Assembly (NCBI RefSeq): GCF_003595195.1
Contig: NZ_CP032418.1
Location: 632,501 to 696,500 of the forward strand
Length of the DNA: 64,000 bases
Direction of reading: 5' to 3'
From: Paenisporosarcina cavernae
GTDB lineage: Bacteria > Bacillota > Bacilli > Bacillales_A > Planococcaceae
The position numbers and the translations under genes are program-made. Shown one piece after another: positions 1 through 8,327 of the stretch; the first letter of the stretch is position 1; each line of letters begins with the position of its first letter. Under the pieces are notes generated by a model, which was given only the letters and a program-made list of their open reading frames with translations, was not told the DNA's origin and ran no database searches.

Positions 1-105
1 CCTTTTGTGGGAGATAGACCGGTTCCAACTTCGTATTGGCCAGCAATATGGAAACAGAATCATAAGGTAGGTATGTTTATCGCGACAGAGGCGGCATCAA
101 GATAA
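1..105 (+). CDS. C-terminal end of an unidentified protein (partial)
   Basis: Frame 1 is open from the window edge to a TAA at 103-105, giving a 34-residue tail rich in aromatic residues and Pro that ends EAASR. The stop lies about 20 bp before the first SLH gene, and no terminator separates them, so this may be the last gene of the same transcription unit. I do not recognise the family from this fragment, and the frame could be open by chance. Confidence 0.4.
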   Translation, partial: PFVGDRPVPTSYWPAIWKQNHKVGMFIATEAASR

Positions 106-123
106 AAAGAAAGGATGGATGGA

Positions 124-1359
124 ATGAAAAAATGGTTAGCAAGTTTAGCAATAGCGACGATGGTGACGACTAGTATTGGAACAGCAGAAGCAGCATCAGC
201 TTCCGTTCGAGAATCTGTATTTAGTGATTTATCGATAAATAACAAGTTATATGAATCCGTTTATACGATGTATGTGCGTGAAGTAATGGAGTTTGAGGAA
301 GGGCTCGCATTAAATGGTGGAGACAGAGTATATCCTTTGCAGGAAATTAGCAGAGCGCAAGCTGCACAGTTTTTATATAATTTATTGGGTCTTACATTAG
401 AAGGAAAAACTGCTTTTACGGATGTGTCAGCGAATCATCCTAATTATGAAGCAATATCAACATTAGCATCAAACCATGTGGTGGATGGATATCCTGATGG
501 ATCGTTCCATCCAAGTGAAAAATTAACACGTGCACAGATGTCGAAAATTATTGCAAATGCGTTCCAATTGAAAGAATCTACAGAGCCAATCCCATTTACA
601 GATGTAAATGAACGATTCTTTCCATATGTCTCAGCTATTTACGCGAAAAACATCACTGATGGGAAAACGGCAACTCAGTATGGTTCGAATGAGTTCATCA
701 CGAAACAAGAAATGGCAGCATTTATGGACAGAGGCTATAATTTCCGCAATGCCAGTGAATACAATGATAATGAAATAAAGATGAAAACCAACGAATTGAC
801 TAGAAAAATCCGTATTCTAATGGTACAAGGATTCCTCGCAAGACATCCTAAACCACAACAGTTGTCGGATATTGAATCAGATTTAAAGTTACTGACGATT
901 GAACCTGCCTACTCAATGATTGGCAATATCTATAAAGCTAGTTGTGTCGCTTGTGATGTTCCTTTTGTAATGAACGATATGAATTTTGAGCTAAAGTACA
1001 ATGTGCTTGCAAAGTCAGATACACGAATCGTGATTGAATCCGCTGTAGCGGAAAATCTTTTCGATCTAGGTGGAAATTATGAGTTAGAGATGACAAAGCA
1101 AAATGGTACCTGGAAATTAAAGAACTGGAAACTAAAGTCTTTTGACGAGGAACCACTTCAGTTGTCAGATGATGAAACGCAAGAGTATTTAATATCTAAA
1201 CTAAGCTCCATGTATGGAGGAATCGTCCGTTCATTAACTTACAACGGAAGAAGTGAAAATGGCTTATATGACAGATACCAATTCACTGTTAACGGAGAGA
1301 CATTTAGAATCTTTTACAAACCTTCTAGCGCCATGATTCAAGAAGATTTAGGCATTTAA
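124..1359 (+). CDS. Secreted SLH-domain protein, paralogue A
   Basis: A predicted cell-surface protein of 411 residues. Residues 1-24 are a Sec signal peptide (MKKW start, AEA-type cleavage site). Three SLH domains follow (about 31-90, 97-150, 158-215), with the family's FTDV and TRAQ-type motifs. SLH triplets anchor proteins to pyruvylated secondary cell-wall polymer. The remaining ~200 residues are a unique C-terminal domain with a Cys pair (C274/C277, motif SCVACD), unusual in an exported Firmicute protein. I chose the ATG at 124 rather than 115 because both tandem paralogues begin MKKW and AAAGG lies about 9 bp upstream of it. It is the first of three tandem paralogues (gap to the next 19 bp), probably one operon. 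The function of the C-terminal domain is unknown. Confidence 0.85.
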   Translation: MKKWLASLAIATMVTTSIGTAEAASASVRESVFSDLSINNKLYESVYTMYVREVMEFEEGLALNGGDRVYPLQEISRAQAAQFLYNLLGLTLEGKTAFTDVSANHPNYEAISTLASNHVVDGYPDGSFHPSEKLTRAQMSKIIANAFQLKESTEPIPFTDVNERFFPYVSAIYAKNITDGKTATQYGSNEFITKQEMAAFMDRGYNFRNASEYNDNEIKMKTNELTRKIRILMVQGFLARHPKPQQLSDIESDLKLLTIEPAYSMIGNIYKASCVACDVPFVMNDMNFELKYNVLAKSDTRIVIESAVAENLFDLGGNYELEMTKQNGTWKLKNWKLKSFDEEPLQLSDDETQEYLISKLSSMYGGIVRSLTYNGRSENGLYDRYQFTVNGETFRIFYKPSSAMIQEDLGI

Positions 1360-1378
1360 TAGGAAAGGAGTCATTCAA

Positions 1379-2602
1379 ATGAAAAAATGGATCGCGAGTT
1401 TAGCAATAGCGGCGATGGTGACAACAAGTATGGGAACAGCAGAAGCAGCATCAACTTCTGTACGAGAATCTGTATTTAGTGATCTGTCGATAAATAACAA
1501 GTTGTATGAATCCGTTTACACCATGTATGTTCGTGAAGTGATGGAGTATGAGGAAGGTATCGCATTAAATGGAGGGGATCGAGTATATCCCTTGCAGGAA
1601 ATTAGCCGCGCACAAGCAGCTCAGTATTTATATAATTTGCTCGGGATGACATTAATTGAGGAGAATGGATTTAGTGATGTGCCCTCAACTCATCCTAATT
1701 ATGACGCGATAGCCACGATGGCAGCGAACGAAGTGTTAGATGGATTTCCAGATGGAACGTTCCATCCGAATGAAAAATTGACTCGTGCTCAAATGGCAAA
1801 AATTGTTACCAATGCATTTGAGTTAAAAGAATCAAATGAAGCTATTCCTTTTACAGATGTAAATGAACGATTCTATCCATACGTATCTGCGATTTATGCG
1901 AAAAATATTACGGGTGGGAAAACGGCCACTCAGTATGGTTCGAATGAGTTTATCACGAAACAAGAAATGGCTGCATTTATGGACCGTGCACATAAGATAA
2001 GACTTGGTAGCGAGTACAATGATTACGAAATCATGATGGTGACGAATGAACTAACTCGTAAAATCCGTATTTTAATGCTGCAAGGTTTAGAAGAAAAACA
2101 TCCAAATCAACAAGTCAGTGATATCGCAACTGAATTAAGCAATCTTTCTACAGAACCAGCTTTCTCCATGGTGAGTGGAATGTACTTGAATAGTTGTTAT
2201 GCGTGTGATGGAGCAGATGTTACAAGAGATATGGATTTTGCTTTGAAGTATGAGGCTGTTGCTCAAACGGATAATCGAATCGTGATTGACTCTGCAATTC
2301 CTGAAAGTTTGTTTTTCTCTGGTGGAAATTATCGGTTAGAGATGGTTAAACAAGATGGTGCTTGGAAGTTAAAATCGATGACTACTAGCTCATTTGATGA
2401 GAACCCTGTACAAATGACTTCTGATGAAGCACGTGATTATATTGTTTATACGCTTCGTTCAAGTTTTGGATGGAATGTGAGTTCTATTGAATATATCGGG
2501 AAAAGTACTGAATCTAATTTTGACCGTTATAAAGTGATATCGAATGGTCAAACAAAAATCGTACAATTTAAACCAACTACTGCATTTGTGTTAGAAGAAT
2601 AA
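1379..2602 (+). CDS. Secreted SLH-domain protein, paralogue B
   Basis: The second of three tandem paralogues (407 residues): signal peptide, three SLH domains, and the same unknown C-terminal domain. The Cys pair is present as SCYACD. SD AAAGGAG sits 9 bp before ATG. Similarity to paralogue A extends from the signal peptide through SLH1 almost unchanged, while the C-terminal halves have diverged more, which suggests selection for different surface functions after duplication (inference). Its export could use SecA or the SecA2-Slap pair encoded at 8.3-11.6 kb. No enzyme motif is visible in the C-terminal domain. Confidence 0.85.
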   Translation: MKKWIASLAIAAMVTTSMGTAEAASTSVRESVFSDLSINNKLYESVYTMYVREVMEYEEGIALNGGDRVYPLQEISRAQAAQYLYNLLGMTLIEENGFSDVPSTHPNYDAIATMAANEVLDGFPDGTFHPNEKLTRAQMAKIVTNAFELKESNEAIPFTDVNERFYPYVSAIYAKNITGGKTATQYGSNEFITKQEMAAFMDRAHKIRLGSEYNDYEIMMVTNELTRKIRILMLQGLEEKHPNQQVSDIATELSNLSTEPAFSMVSGMYLNSCYACDGADVTRDMDFALKYEAVAQTDNRIVIDSAIPESLFFSGGNYRLEMVKQDGAWKLKSMTTSSFDENPVQMTSDEARDYIVYTLRSSFGWNVSSIEYIGKSTESNFDRYKVISNGQTKIVQFKPTTAFVLEE

Positions 2603-2616
2603 ATAGGGGGGATACG

Positions 2617-3846
2617 ATGAAAAAATGGCTAGCAAGTATTGCAATTGCAGCTATGGTGACAACAGGTGTTGGAAATGCTGAAGCAGCATCTTCATCTGTA
2701 CGAGATTCAATTTTTAGTGATTTATCGATTCATAACAAATTATATGAGCCAGTGTATTCCATGTATCTTCGTGGAATAGTAGGGCACGACAATGGTATTC
2801 CTTTAAATTTGGGCAACAAAATGTATCCGTTAGATGAAATTACTCGTGCACAAGCAGCTAACTATTTGTACAAGTTGCTCGGTATGAGTTTTGATGAGAA
2901 AAAGATGGCTTTTAATGACGTGCAAACAGGACATCCAAATTATGAAGCAATTTCAACTATGGCAGCGAAAGATGTGATTGACGGATATCCGGATGGTACG
3001 TTTCGCCCCAATGAGAAGTTGACTCGAGCACAAATGGCCAAAATTATCGCAAAGGCATTCGAGTTGAATGAATCAAGTGAGCCAGTTCCCTTTACCGATG
3101 TAAACGATCGATTCTATCCATATGTATCTTCGATTTATGCGGAAAATATAACCCGAGGAAAAACGGTTACTCAGTATGGCTCAAATGATTTCATCACGAA
3201 ACAAGAAATGGCAGCATTCTTAGAAAGAGCACATAAGACAAGATTGGGTAGTGAGTATAATGATCAAGAGATTCAAATGGTTACGGATGAATTAATTCGT
3301 AAAATCCGTGTTTTGATGAATCAAGCACTAAATGTCTATTATCCAAATCAGAAGGAAAACGATATTGCGGCAGATTTGAAAGAGTTAGCTACAAATACAG
3401 CTTATAGTGAACTAGTGACTATCTATAAGAATAGCTGTAATCACTGCGATGGAGTTGTTCTTCGAAATATGGATTTTGCATTAAAGTACGAGTTAGTGGT
3501 TGAAACGGACAATCGAATCGTTTTAGAGACTGCTGTGCCAGAAGATTTGTATTTAAATGGGAAAAATTATACAGTTGAAATCATTAAAACAGATGGTGAA
3601 TGGAAGTTGAAAACCTTGAAGTCGTCTTCATTTGAGGAAAAGCCGCTGCAACTAACAGAGGATGAAGTGAAGGCATATATTGCCCACCAACTTTATGATT
3701 ATTACAAATGGAAAGTAAGGTCAATTTCGTTTATGCGAATGAGCGATGATGGAAATGTTGAATTATATGAAGTGATTGAAGATGGTAACACTCATTTAGT
3801 TGGATTTAATCCACTGACTGCGAGAGTAACTGAAGAAGCGAGATGA
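2617..3846 (+). CDS. Secreted SLH-domain protein, paralogue C
   Basis: The third tandem paralogue (409 residues) has signal peptide, three SLH domains and the C-terminal domain with Cys pair SCNHCD. It starts 14 bp after paralogue B, with a GGGGGG-type SD. It is the most diverged copy: SLH1 has changed (a GIVGHD segment where the others have VMEFEE-type sequence). An intrinsic terminator follows within a few bases of the stop, so the three genes probably share one transcript end. Conservation of the CxxC(D) motif across all three while flanking residues vary suggests a disulphide or metal site (inference). Confidence 0.85.
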   Translation: MKKWLASIAIAAMVTTGVGNAEAASSSVRDSIFSDLSIHNKLYEPVYSMYLRGIVGHDNGIPLNLGNKMYPLDEITRAQAANYLYKLLGMSFDEKKMAFNDVQTGHPNYEAISTMAAKDVIDGYPDGTFRPNEKLTRAQMAKIIAKAFELNESSEPVPFTDVNDRFYPYVSSIYAENITRGKTVTQYGSNDFITKQEMAAFLERAHKTRLGSEYNDQEIQMVTDELIRKIRVLMNQALNVYYPNQKENDIAADLKELATNTAYSELVTIYKNSCNHCDGVVLRNMDFALKYELVVETDNRIVLETAVPEDLYLNGKNYTVEIIKTDGEWKLKTLKSSSFEEKPLQLTEDEVKAYIAHQLYDYYKWKVRSISFMRMSDDGNVELYEVIEDGNTHLVGFNPLTARVTEEAR

Positions 3847-3850
3847 ATGA

Positions 3851-3882
3851 AACCTACTTGCATCCAAGCAAGTAGGTTTTTT
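3851..3882 (+). terminator. Intrinsic terminator after the SLH trio
   Basis: A 9-bp perfect stem, CCTACTTGC / GCAAGTAGG, with a 6-nt loop is followed by T6. It lies directly after the stop of SLH paralogue C. Confidence 0.9.
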
Positions 3883-3942
3883 GCTGTATATCCGCACTTC
3901 AAATAGTCTAATGTGTAGAAAGAATATGGACGAGAGAATTTT

Positions 3943-3970
3943 TGTAATGTTTTTGTTACACAATTGTAAA
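3943..3970 (+). promoter_or_regulatory. Triple WalR-type half-sites upstream of the NlpC/P60 gene
   Basis: Three half-sites, TGTAAT (3943), TGTTAC (3954) and TGTAAA (3965), are spaced by exactly 5 bp each, so the region holds two overlapping matches to the WalR consensus TGTWAH-N5-TGTWAH. WalR controls cell-wall hydrolases in Bacillales, which fits the gene downstream. A TTACC-TCAT-GGTAA inverted repeat follows at 3982-3995. I could not fix the -10/-35 elements with confidence. Confidence 0.65.
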
Positions 3971-4055
3971 ATAAAATAGGTTTACCTCATGGTAAGATAA
4001 ATTCAGTTGATTTTTCAGAAAATTGTATCTTATCGCCTAGTGGAGGAACCTATAC

Positions 4056-4550
4056 ATGTTAGTAAAGTCTCAGATGCTTAAATTGATTTCGGTCATCGCT
4101 ATTATTGCTGTACTCATGCTTTCAGCTTTTTCTCAAGAAGCCCAAGCGGCAAGTTCCTTAAATTCAAAACAGATTGTTACTACTTCGTCTTCTGTACTTG
4201 GAGTGAAGTACAAGCGTGGTGGAACGACAACGGCAGGATTTGATTGCTCTGGATTTATCGGATATGTCTATAAATCATCTGGGGTGAATTTACCTAGAAC
4301 ATCTGCAGGGATGTACGCTACAGGAAAATCAGTTGCAAAGAAAAGTCTTCAAGTAGGAGATTTAGTGTTCTTTAATACTTCAGGTAAAGGTGTATCACAT
4401 GTTGGTATATACATAGGAAATGGGAAGTTTGTTCATTCATCTTCAAGTAAGGGAGTATCGATTGCTAAATTGAACGATCCTTATTACTGGGGAGATAAAT
4501 ACATCGGTGCGAAACGCGTTGCAAATGTTGCCACGGTAGCTTCTAAATAA
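4056..4550 (+). CDS. Secreted NlpC/P60 peptidoglycan endopeptidase
   Basis: A 164-residue secreted hydrolase predicted to cut D-Glu-meso-DAP (or equivalent) bonds in peptidoglycan stem peptides. Residues 1-32 form a signal peptide (hydrophobic stretch, AQAA cleavage). The rest is a bare NlpC/P60 domain with the catalytic Cys in FDCSGF (C64), His in SHVGIYIG (H115) and a third polar residue near H127. LysM and SH3 wall-binding domains are absent, so it is shorter than LytE or LytF. SD GGAGG precedes ATG with a long leader. WalR-type half-sites lie about 85-110 bp upstream, suggesting control by the essential wall-stress two-component system. Confidence 0.9.
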   Translation: MLVKSQMLKLISVIAIIAVLMLSAFSQEAQAASSLNSKQIVTTSSSVLGVKYKRGGTTTAGFDCSGFIGYVYKSSGVNLPRTSAGMYATGKSVAKKSLQVGDLVFFNTSGKGVSHVGIYIGNGKFVHSSSSKGVSIAKLNDPYYWGDKYIGAKRVANVATVASK

Positions 4551-4564
4551 TTTGTCATACAAAA

Positions 4565-4602
4565 GCGCTTTATTGTGATTTTTCTCGCAATAAAGCGTTT
4601 TT
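4565..4602 (+). terminator. Intrinsic terminator after the NlpC/P60 gene
   Basis: Stem CGCTTTATTG / CAATAAAGCG (10 bp) is followed by a T-rich run. Confidence 0.85.
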
Positions 4603-4866
4603 CTTATGTACGTACATTTCAATTGTTCAAATAATGAGTTTTGATGGAATGAAAGAGGAGATTTTAAAAAAGCGATGATAGTACACAGGTCGCTCCATCA
4701 CCGAAACAGGAACAAATTCACCGATTGATTGAAGTTTTATAAAATTCCATTCTTAAATTACTTACAAACTAGGTAGTTGTAGCTAAAGATAGTAAAAAAA
4801 TGCTCATTTTTGTTCATGAATTGAATGGGATATTTTAGTAGTATAGAAGAGAGAAAGGAGTCTAGT
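4603..4866. other. Intergenic stretch with a possible decayed small ORF
   Basis: ATG at 4634 opens 13 codons (MSFDGMKEEILKK) that stop just after an A6 run. In the +1 frame a Gln- and Pro-containing stretch (DDSTQVAPSPKQEQIHRL) continues to TAA near 4741. One fewer A in the run would join them into a ~35-residue peptide. No SD is visible before 4634. It is best read as a remnant or as chance. Nothing else is recognised here. Confidence 0.25.
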
Positions 4867-5487
4867 ATGAAAAAAATTATTGTTATGATGAGTAGTATTT
4901 TGTTGATTGTAGGTTTAGGGACTTCAAGTAAGGCGGCATCTTCTTATACAGATGTGAGTGATCGGTATTATGAGGCTGTAGCTTTTATAACGGATAAAGG
5001 GTATGCACAAGGATTTTCCGATACTCAGTTTGGAACAAGTGCGTCCATTAAACGAATAGACGCTGCTGTAATGGTAGCAAGAGTGCTTGGTTTTACTCCA
5101 AACACTTCGTATCAAGACGCAGGATTCTCTGATGTTCCTGCTGATCGTGCATGGGCAACGAATGCGTTATCCCAAGCAGGTGTGATTAACGGGAAAACGA
5201 CTACACAATTTGGCTCATATGATTCGATGACTCGTGCGGAAATGGCGAAAGTAATCGCAAATACATACGATTTAACAGCTTCAAGCGATGTCATTCCTTT
5301 TACCGATGTCAATCCACGTTTCGTTCCATTTGTTGCTGCTTTGGTTGAAAATAATATTACACAAGGTAAAACTGCCACTTCTTTTGGATCAACAGCCGTG
5401 ATCACTCGTGGAGAGTTTGCTTTGTTCGTTTTCCGGGCTGAAGGAGAACAAGCAGATGTTCCCCCAGAAGTAATTTCGGTCGAATAA
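4867..5487 (+). CDS. Small secreted SLH-only protein
   Basis: A 206-residue exported protein made of a signal peptide (about 1-24) and three SLH domains that fill the rest, with no effector domain beyond a short acidic tail. Each repeat keeps the pattern DVxxxxxxxAVxxxxxxG and a TRAE/TRGE-like motif (MTRAEMAKVIANTYDL is the clearest). The third repeat (PFTDVNPRFVPFVAALVENNITQGKT) closely resembles SLH3 of the trio upstream. I chose ATG 4867 because AAAGGAG lies 6 bp upstream and a signal peptide follows directly. Possible roles are as a competitor or spacer on the wall polymer, or as a truncated S-layer relative (inference). Confidence 0.85.
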   Translation: MKKIIVMMSSILLIVGLGTSSKAASSYTDVSDRYYEAVAFITDKGYAQGFSDTQFGTSASIKRIDAAVMVARVLGFTPNTSYQDAGFSDVPADRAWATNALSQAGVINGKTTTQFGSYDSMTRAEMAKVIANTYDLTASSDVIPFTDVNPRFVPFVAALVENNITQGKTATSFGSTAVITRGEFALFVFRAEGEQADVPPEVISVE

Positions 5488-5605
5488 AATATTTTAAGAT
5501 TTCAAACATTTTCTTTCTTGTACTTGTCAATCTATATGGTAAAATTAACATGTAGTAAGATTCCTGTTTTATTTTCTATAGAGACGTATGAGACTGGTTG
5601 AGGCA

Positions 5606-5655
5606 AGAAAGAGAATTCGTTCAAAGGTGACTTTGGGCGGATTCTTTTTCTTTTC
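5606..5655 (+). terminator. Long hairpin terminator between the small SLH gene and the glycosidase gene
   Basis: About 20 consecutive base pairs (with G-U pairs) form around a GTGA tetraloop at 5627-5630. The core is CAAAG / CTTTG and the outer arm pairs GAGAATTCG with CGGATTCTT. A T-rich tract follows. It is longer than a typical terminator and lies about 50 bp before the next start codon, so an additional leader role is possible. Confidence 0.7.
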
Positions 5656-5700
5656 TATTTCTAGTTAGCAAATTCATTTATTTCCAAAAAGGAGCATCAC

Positions 5701-8208
5701 ATGCGAATTATACATAAATTTTTTCTAGTAGTTATTGTTTTGATCCTTAGTTTTAGTGCGTCGTTGCCTACGTTAGCTGCAACGATTTCTCAAGGTGTGT
5801 ATCACCAAGCGGTATCGACTACGACAAGCGGATATCCTCAAAAGATAAATACATTGTCCGTCAATATGAATCAACCATTTACAACAATTGATGTTGGCAC
5901 ATCGAATCCATTAACGACACTGCGTTCAGTTAGTTCTCTTAGTCAATTAGACACGAGAGCAGAGAATCATGTTGTCGGTGCAGTCAATGCGTCATTTTTT
6001 GATTACGATTCCCGCACGCCGAATTATTTTCTGGCAGAAGGTGATCAAATCCTAAATTTAGGACGAGTGTCCACAAATTACAACGATTTTATGTACACTC
6101 CGGCAGCGTTTGGCGTTACACCGGATAATAAAGGGAAGATTGCACCTTACGATTTATCGTTGACGATTGAGCATAACGGAATTGTTTCAGATTTAACTTC
6201 TTATAACCGAGAGCGTAATCCGGATGAAAGTATTTTATTCACCAAGTCATGGTCGTACTCTACGACACGGACGAATGCTACCGGACTAGAAGTAGTGGTT
6301 GTAACGAATGGACCTGTTGATTCTGGACGTTCTTTAGGGCAACCGGTAGAAGGAAAAGTAACGTCTATTCGTGCTTACGGAGATCCTAATCCGGCGACGA
6401 TTCCAACTTATGGGTATGTTATTTCAGCAGTAGGTAAAGCAGAAGTCGATAAAATTCGAGATTTAAAAGTGAACGATGCCATTACGTTAACAATGGATGT
6501 GGACGCTGCATGGGACAATAGTAAGTTTATGTTAGCGTCAGGTCCTCTTCTCGTGCAAGACGGTAAAGTAAATATCTCCATGGATTTGCGTAGCCCCCGG
6601 GCAACAGAACGAACTGCTCATACAGCAGTCGCAACAGATGCCACTGGATCACGTGTTTTCTTTGTGACAGTAGACGGGCGTCAATCCGGTTATTCACAAG
6701 GAATGACATTGCCTGAGTTTGCAAACTATCTTGTTTCTTTAGGCGTTGTACAAGCGATCAACTTAGATGGTGGCGGGTCGACAACGATGGTTACAAGAAA
6801 ATATGGAGATGTATACCCGTCATTAGTCAATCGACCATCTGACGGCAGAGAACGAAGTGTGTCGGCAATTTTGGAAGCAATCAGTACTGCTCCATATGGC
6901 ACACCAACTCATTTTAATTCCGAACAAACAGAAGCTGGAATTCTAGCAGTTGGAGCAACTGTAGGATTTAGGTTGAACTATGTATTAGATCAGTACTATA
7001 ATGCATTGCCAGTTGACCCCGCAAAGTTAAAATTGGTTTCTGTTAGTAATGGTATTGCAGAGATTGAAGGAAACGTTGTTCGTGGTGTTAAAGCTGGTAC
7101 AGGAACTGTTCAAGCAACATATGATGGCGCACCGGTTTCATTCCCATTAACGGTGACGGATCAAATTGATCAATTAATCGCATCCCCAACATCGATTCGA
7201 ACTGGTACAGGGGAAACAGCTAGCGTGAAAGTAAAAGGCATTAGCAAGAATCAACAAGTCATTTTTAATCCACAAGCAGTGAACTGGACTGTAAGTGGTG
7301 GCGTTGGAAGTCTAAATGGCACGACGTTTACAGCAGGCAATGTCGAAGGAAAAGGGGCAATTGTCGGATCATTTGGGACGACAAAAGTATCGATTCCTGT
7401 AACCGTGTCGAACCAGGCTGTGGATGTGTCGTCCTTTGAAAGTACGACTAGTTTGTCCACAGAAGCAATTCGTGGAACAGCAACTTTAAAACAAGAGTCT
7501 ACGCTTCAAGCACAAAACGGAGCAAAATCCGTGAAGCTTTCGTATGATTTTACTGGTTCAGATGGAACTTCCGCAGCTTATTTAAAGTGGAATACACCTT
7601 ATTTGTTAGAGGCTTCTCCGAAGAAATTAGGAATGTGGGTATATGGGGACGGATCTAGCAGATGGCTTCGTGGAAGTCTACTCGATGTAAATGGCAAGGA
7701 AATTGTCATTGATTTTACTGATGATGAGGGATTGAACTGGTCAGGCTGGAAATATGTCGAGGCCGAAATACCGACATCCGCTCAAGCACCACTAAAAGTT
7801 CAACGCATCTATCTTGCAGAACTCGCATCGAATCAAAAGACAAAAGGCGAAGTATGGTTTGACGGCTTACAAGCGATCTATTCAATTTCAACTCCGCAAC
7901 CTGACGCATTTAGTGCAGACTCAGCTGCTCGTTTCGTTGCGAAAGACAAAGAATTTACGATTACATTTAACCAAGAAATGAATACAAGTTTCCAGACTTC
8001 TAAATTTGTGTATGTAGAAGATCAAAAAGGAAATCGACAAGCAGTAACGGTTTCAAAAGGAACAACGTCGAACAAGCTTGTCGTCAAGGCACCTACAGGC
8101 GGCTATGCTAGTGGAAAGAATTACCGCTTAGTTGTGACGCATTTAGTGAAGAACAATCGAGGAACTCGAATGGTGAAGGATAGTATTACACAATTTAACG
8201 TAAAATAA
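5701..8208 (+). CDS. Secreted phosphodiester glycosidase (NAGPA family) with Ig-like and carbohydrate-binding-like modules
   Basis: An 835-residue secreted protein. Residues 1-27 form a signal peptide. Residues ~40-400 match the NAGPA/DUF2233 phosphodiester glycosidase fold, with the motif AINLDGGGSTTMV and an upstream ASGPLLV. Known members cleave phosphodiester-linked sugars, so wall teichoic acid or a similar polymer is a plausible substrate. Residues ~405-580 hold two bacterial Ig-like modules, ~585-720 a galactose-binding/CBM-like beta-sandwich, and ~735-835 an SbsA/Big_5 Ig-like module (motif ITFNQEMN). SLH domains are absent, so attachment may be through the C-terminal modules. SD AAAAAGGAG precedes ATG. 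Single-gene unit between two terminators. Confidence 0.85.
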   Translation: MRIIHKFFLVVIVLILSFSASLPTLAATISQGVYHQAVSTTTSGYPQKINTLSVNMNQPFTTIDVGTSNPLTTLRSVSSLSQLDTRAENHVVGAVNASFFDYDSRTPNYFLAEGDQILNLGRVSTNYNDFMYTPAAFGVTPDNKGKIAPYDLSLTIEHNGIVSDLTSYNRERNPDESILFTKSWSYSTTRTNATGLEVVVVTNGPVDSGRSLGQPVEGKVTSIRAYGDPNPATIPTYGYVISAVGKAEVDKIRDLKVNDAITLTMDVDAAWDNSKFMLASGPLLVQDGKVNISMDLRSPRATERTAHTAVATDATGSRVFFVTVDGRQSGYSQGMTLPEFANYLVSLGVVQAINLDGGGSTTMVTRKYGDVYPSLVNRPSDGRERSVSAILEAISTAPYGTPTHFNSEQTEAGILAVGATVGFRLNYVLDQYYNALPVDPAKLKLVSVSNGIAEIEGNVVRGVKAGTGTVQATYDGAPVSFPLTVTDQIDQLIASPTSIRTGTGETASVKVKGISKNQQVIFNPQAVNWTVSGGVGSLNGTTFTAGNVEGKGAIVGSFGTTKVSIPVTVSNQAVDVSSFESTTSLSTEAIRGTATLKQESTLQAQNGAKSVKLSYDFTGSDGTSAAYLKWNTPYLLEASPKKLGMWVYGDGSSRWLRGSLLDVNGKEIVIDFTDDEGLNWSGWKYVEAEIPTSAQAPLKVQRIYLAELASNQKTKGEVWFDGLQAIYSISTPQPDAFSADSAARFVAKDKEFTITFNQEMNTSFQTSKFVYVEDQKGNRQAVTVSKGTTSNKLVVKAPTGGYASGKNYRLVVTHLVKNNRGTRMVKDSITQFNVK

Positions 8209-8219
8209 ATGATGGAGAT

Positions 8220-8248
8220 GCGGGGCATACGTTGCCTCGCGTTTTTTT
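8220..8248 (+). terminator. Intrinsic terminator after the NAGPA gene
   Basis: Stem GCGGGGCA / TGCCTCGC with a short loop is followed by a T7 run. Confidence 0.85.
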
Positions 8249-8293
8249 GTTTTGATTGAATGAAGGCAAGATTAAATACGGAAATTTCTGATC

Positions 8294-8320
8294 AAAAAAA
8301 GCGATTTCCGAAGAAACCGC
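8294..8320 (-). terminator. Intrinsic terminator of the secA2-slap operon
   Basis: On the minus strand, GCGGTTTC-TTCG-GAAATCGC (one G-U pair) is followed by T7. It lies just after the slap stop and faces the plus-strand terminator at 8220. Confidence 0.85.
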
Positions 8321-8327
8321 TTTGACA

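Noticed and set aside
4650-4665. A AAA AAG as a programmed -1 frameshift site
   Set aside because: The -1 frame after it stops soon and does not look coding. The plausible continuation is in the +1 frame, and no stimulatory structure or SD is seen.
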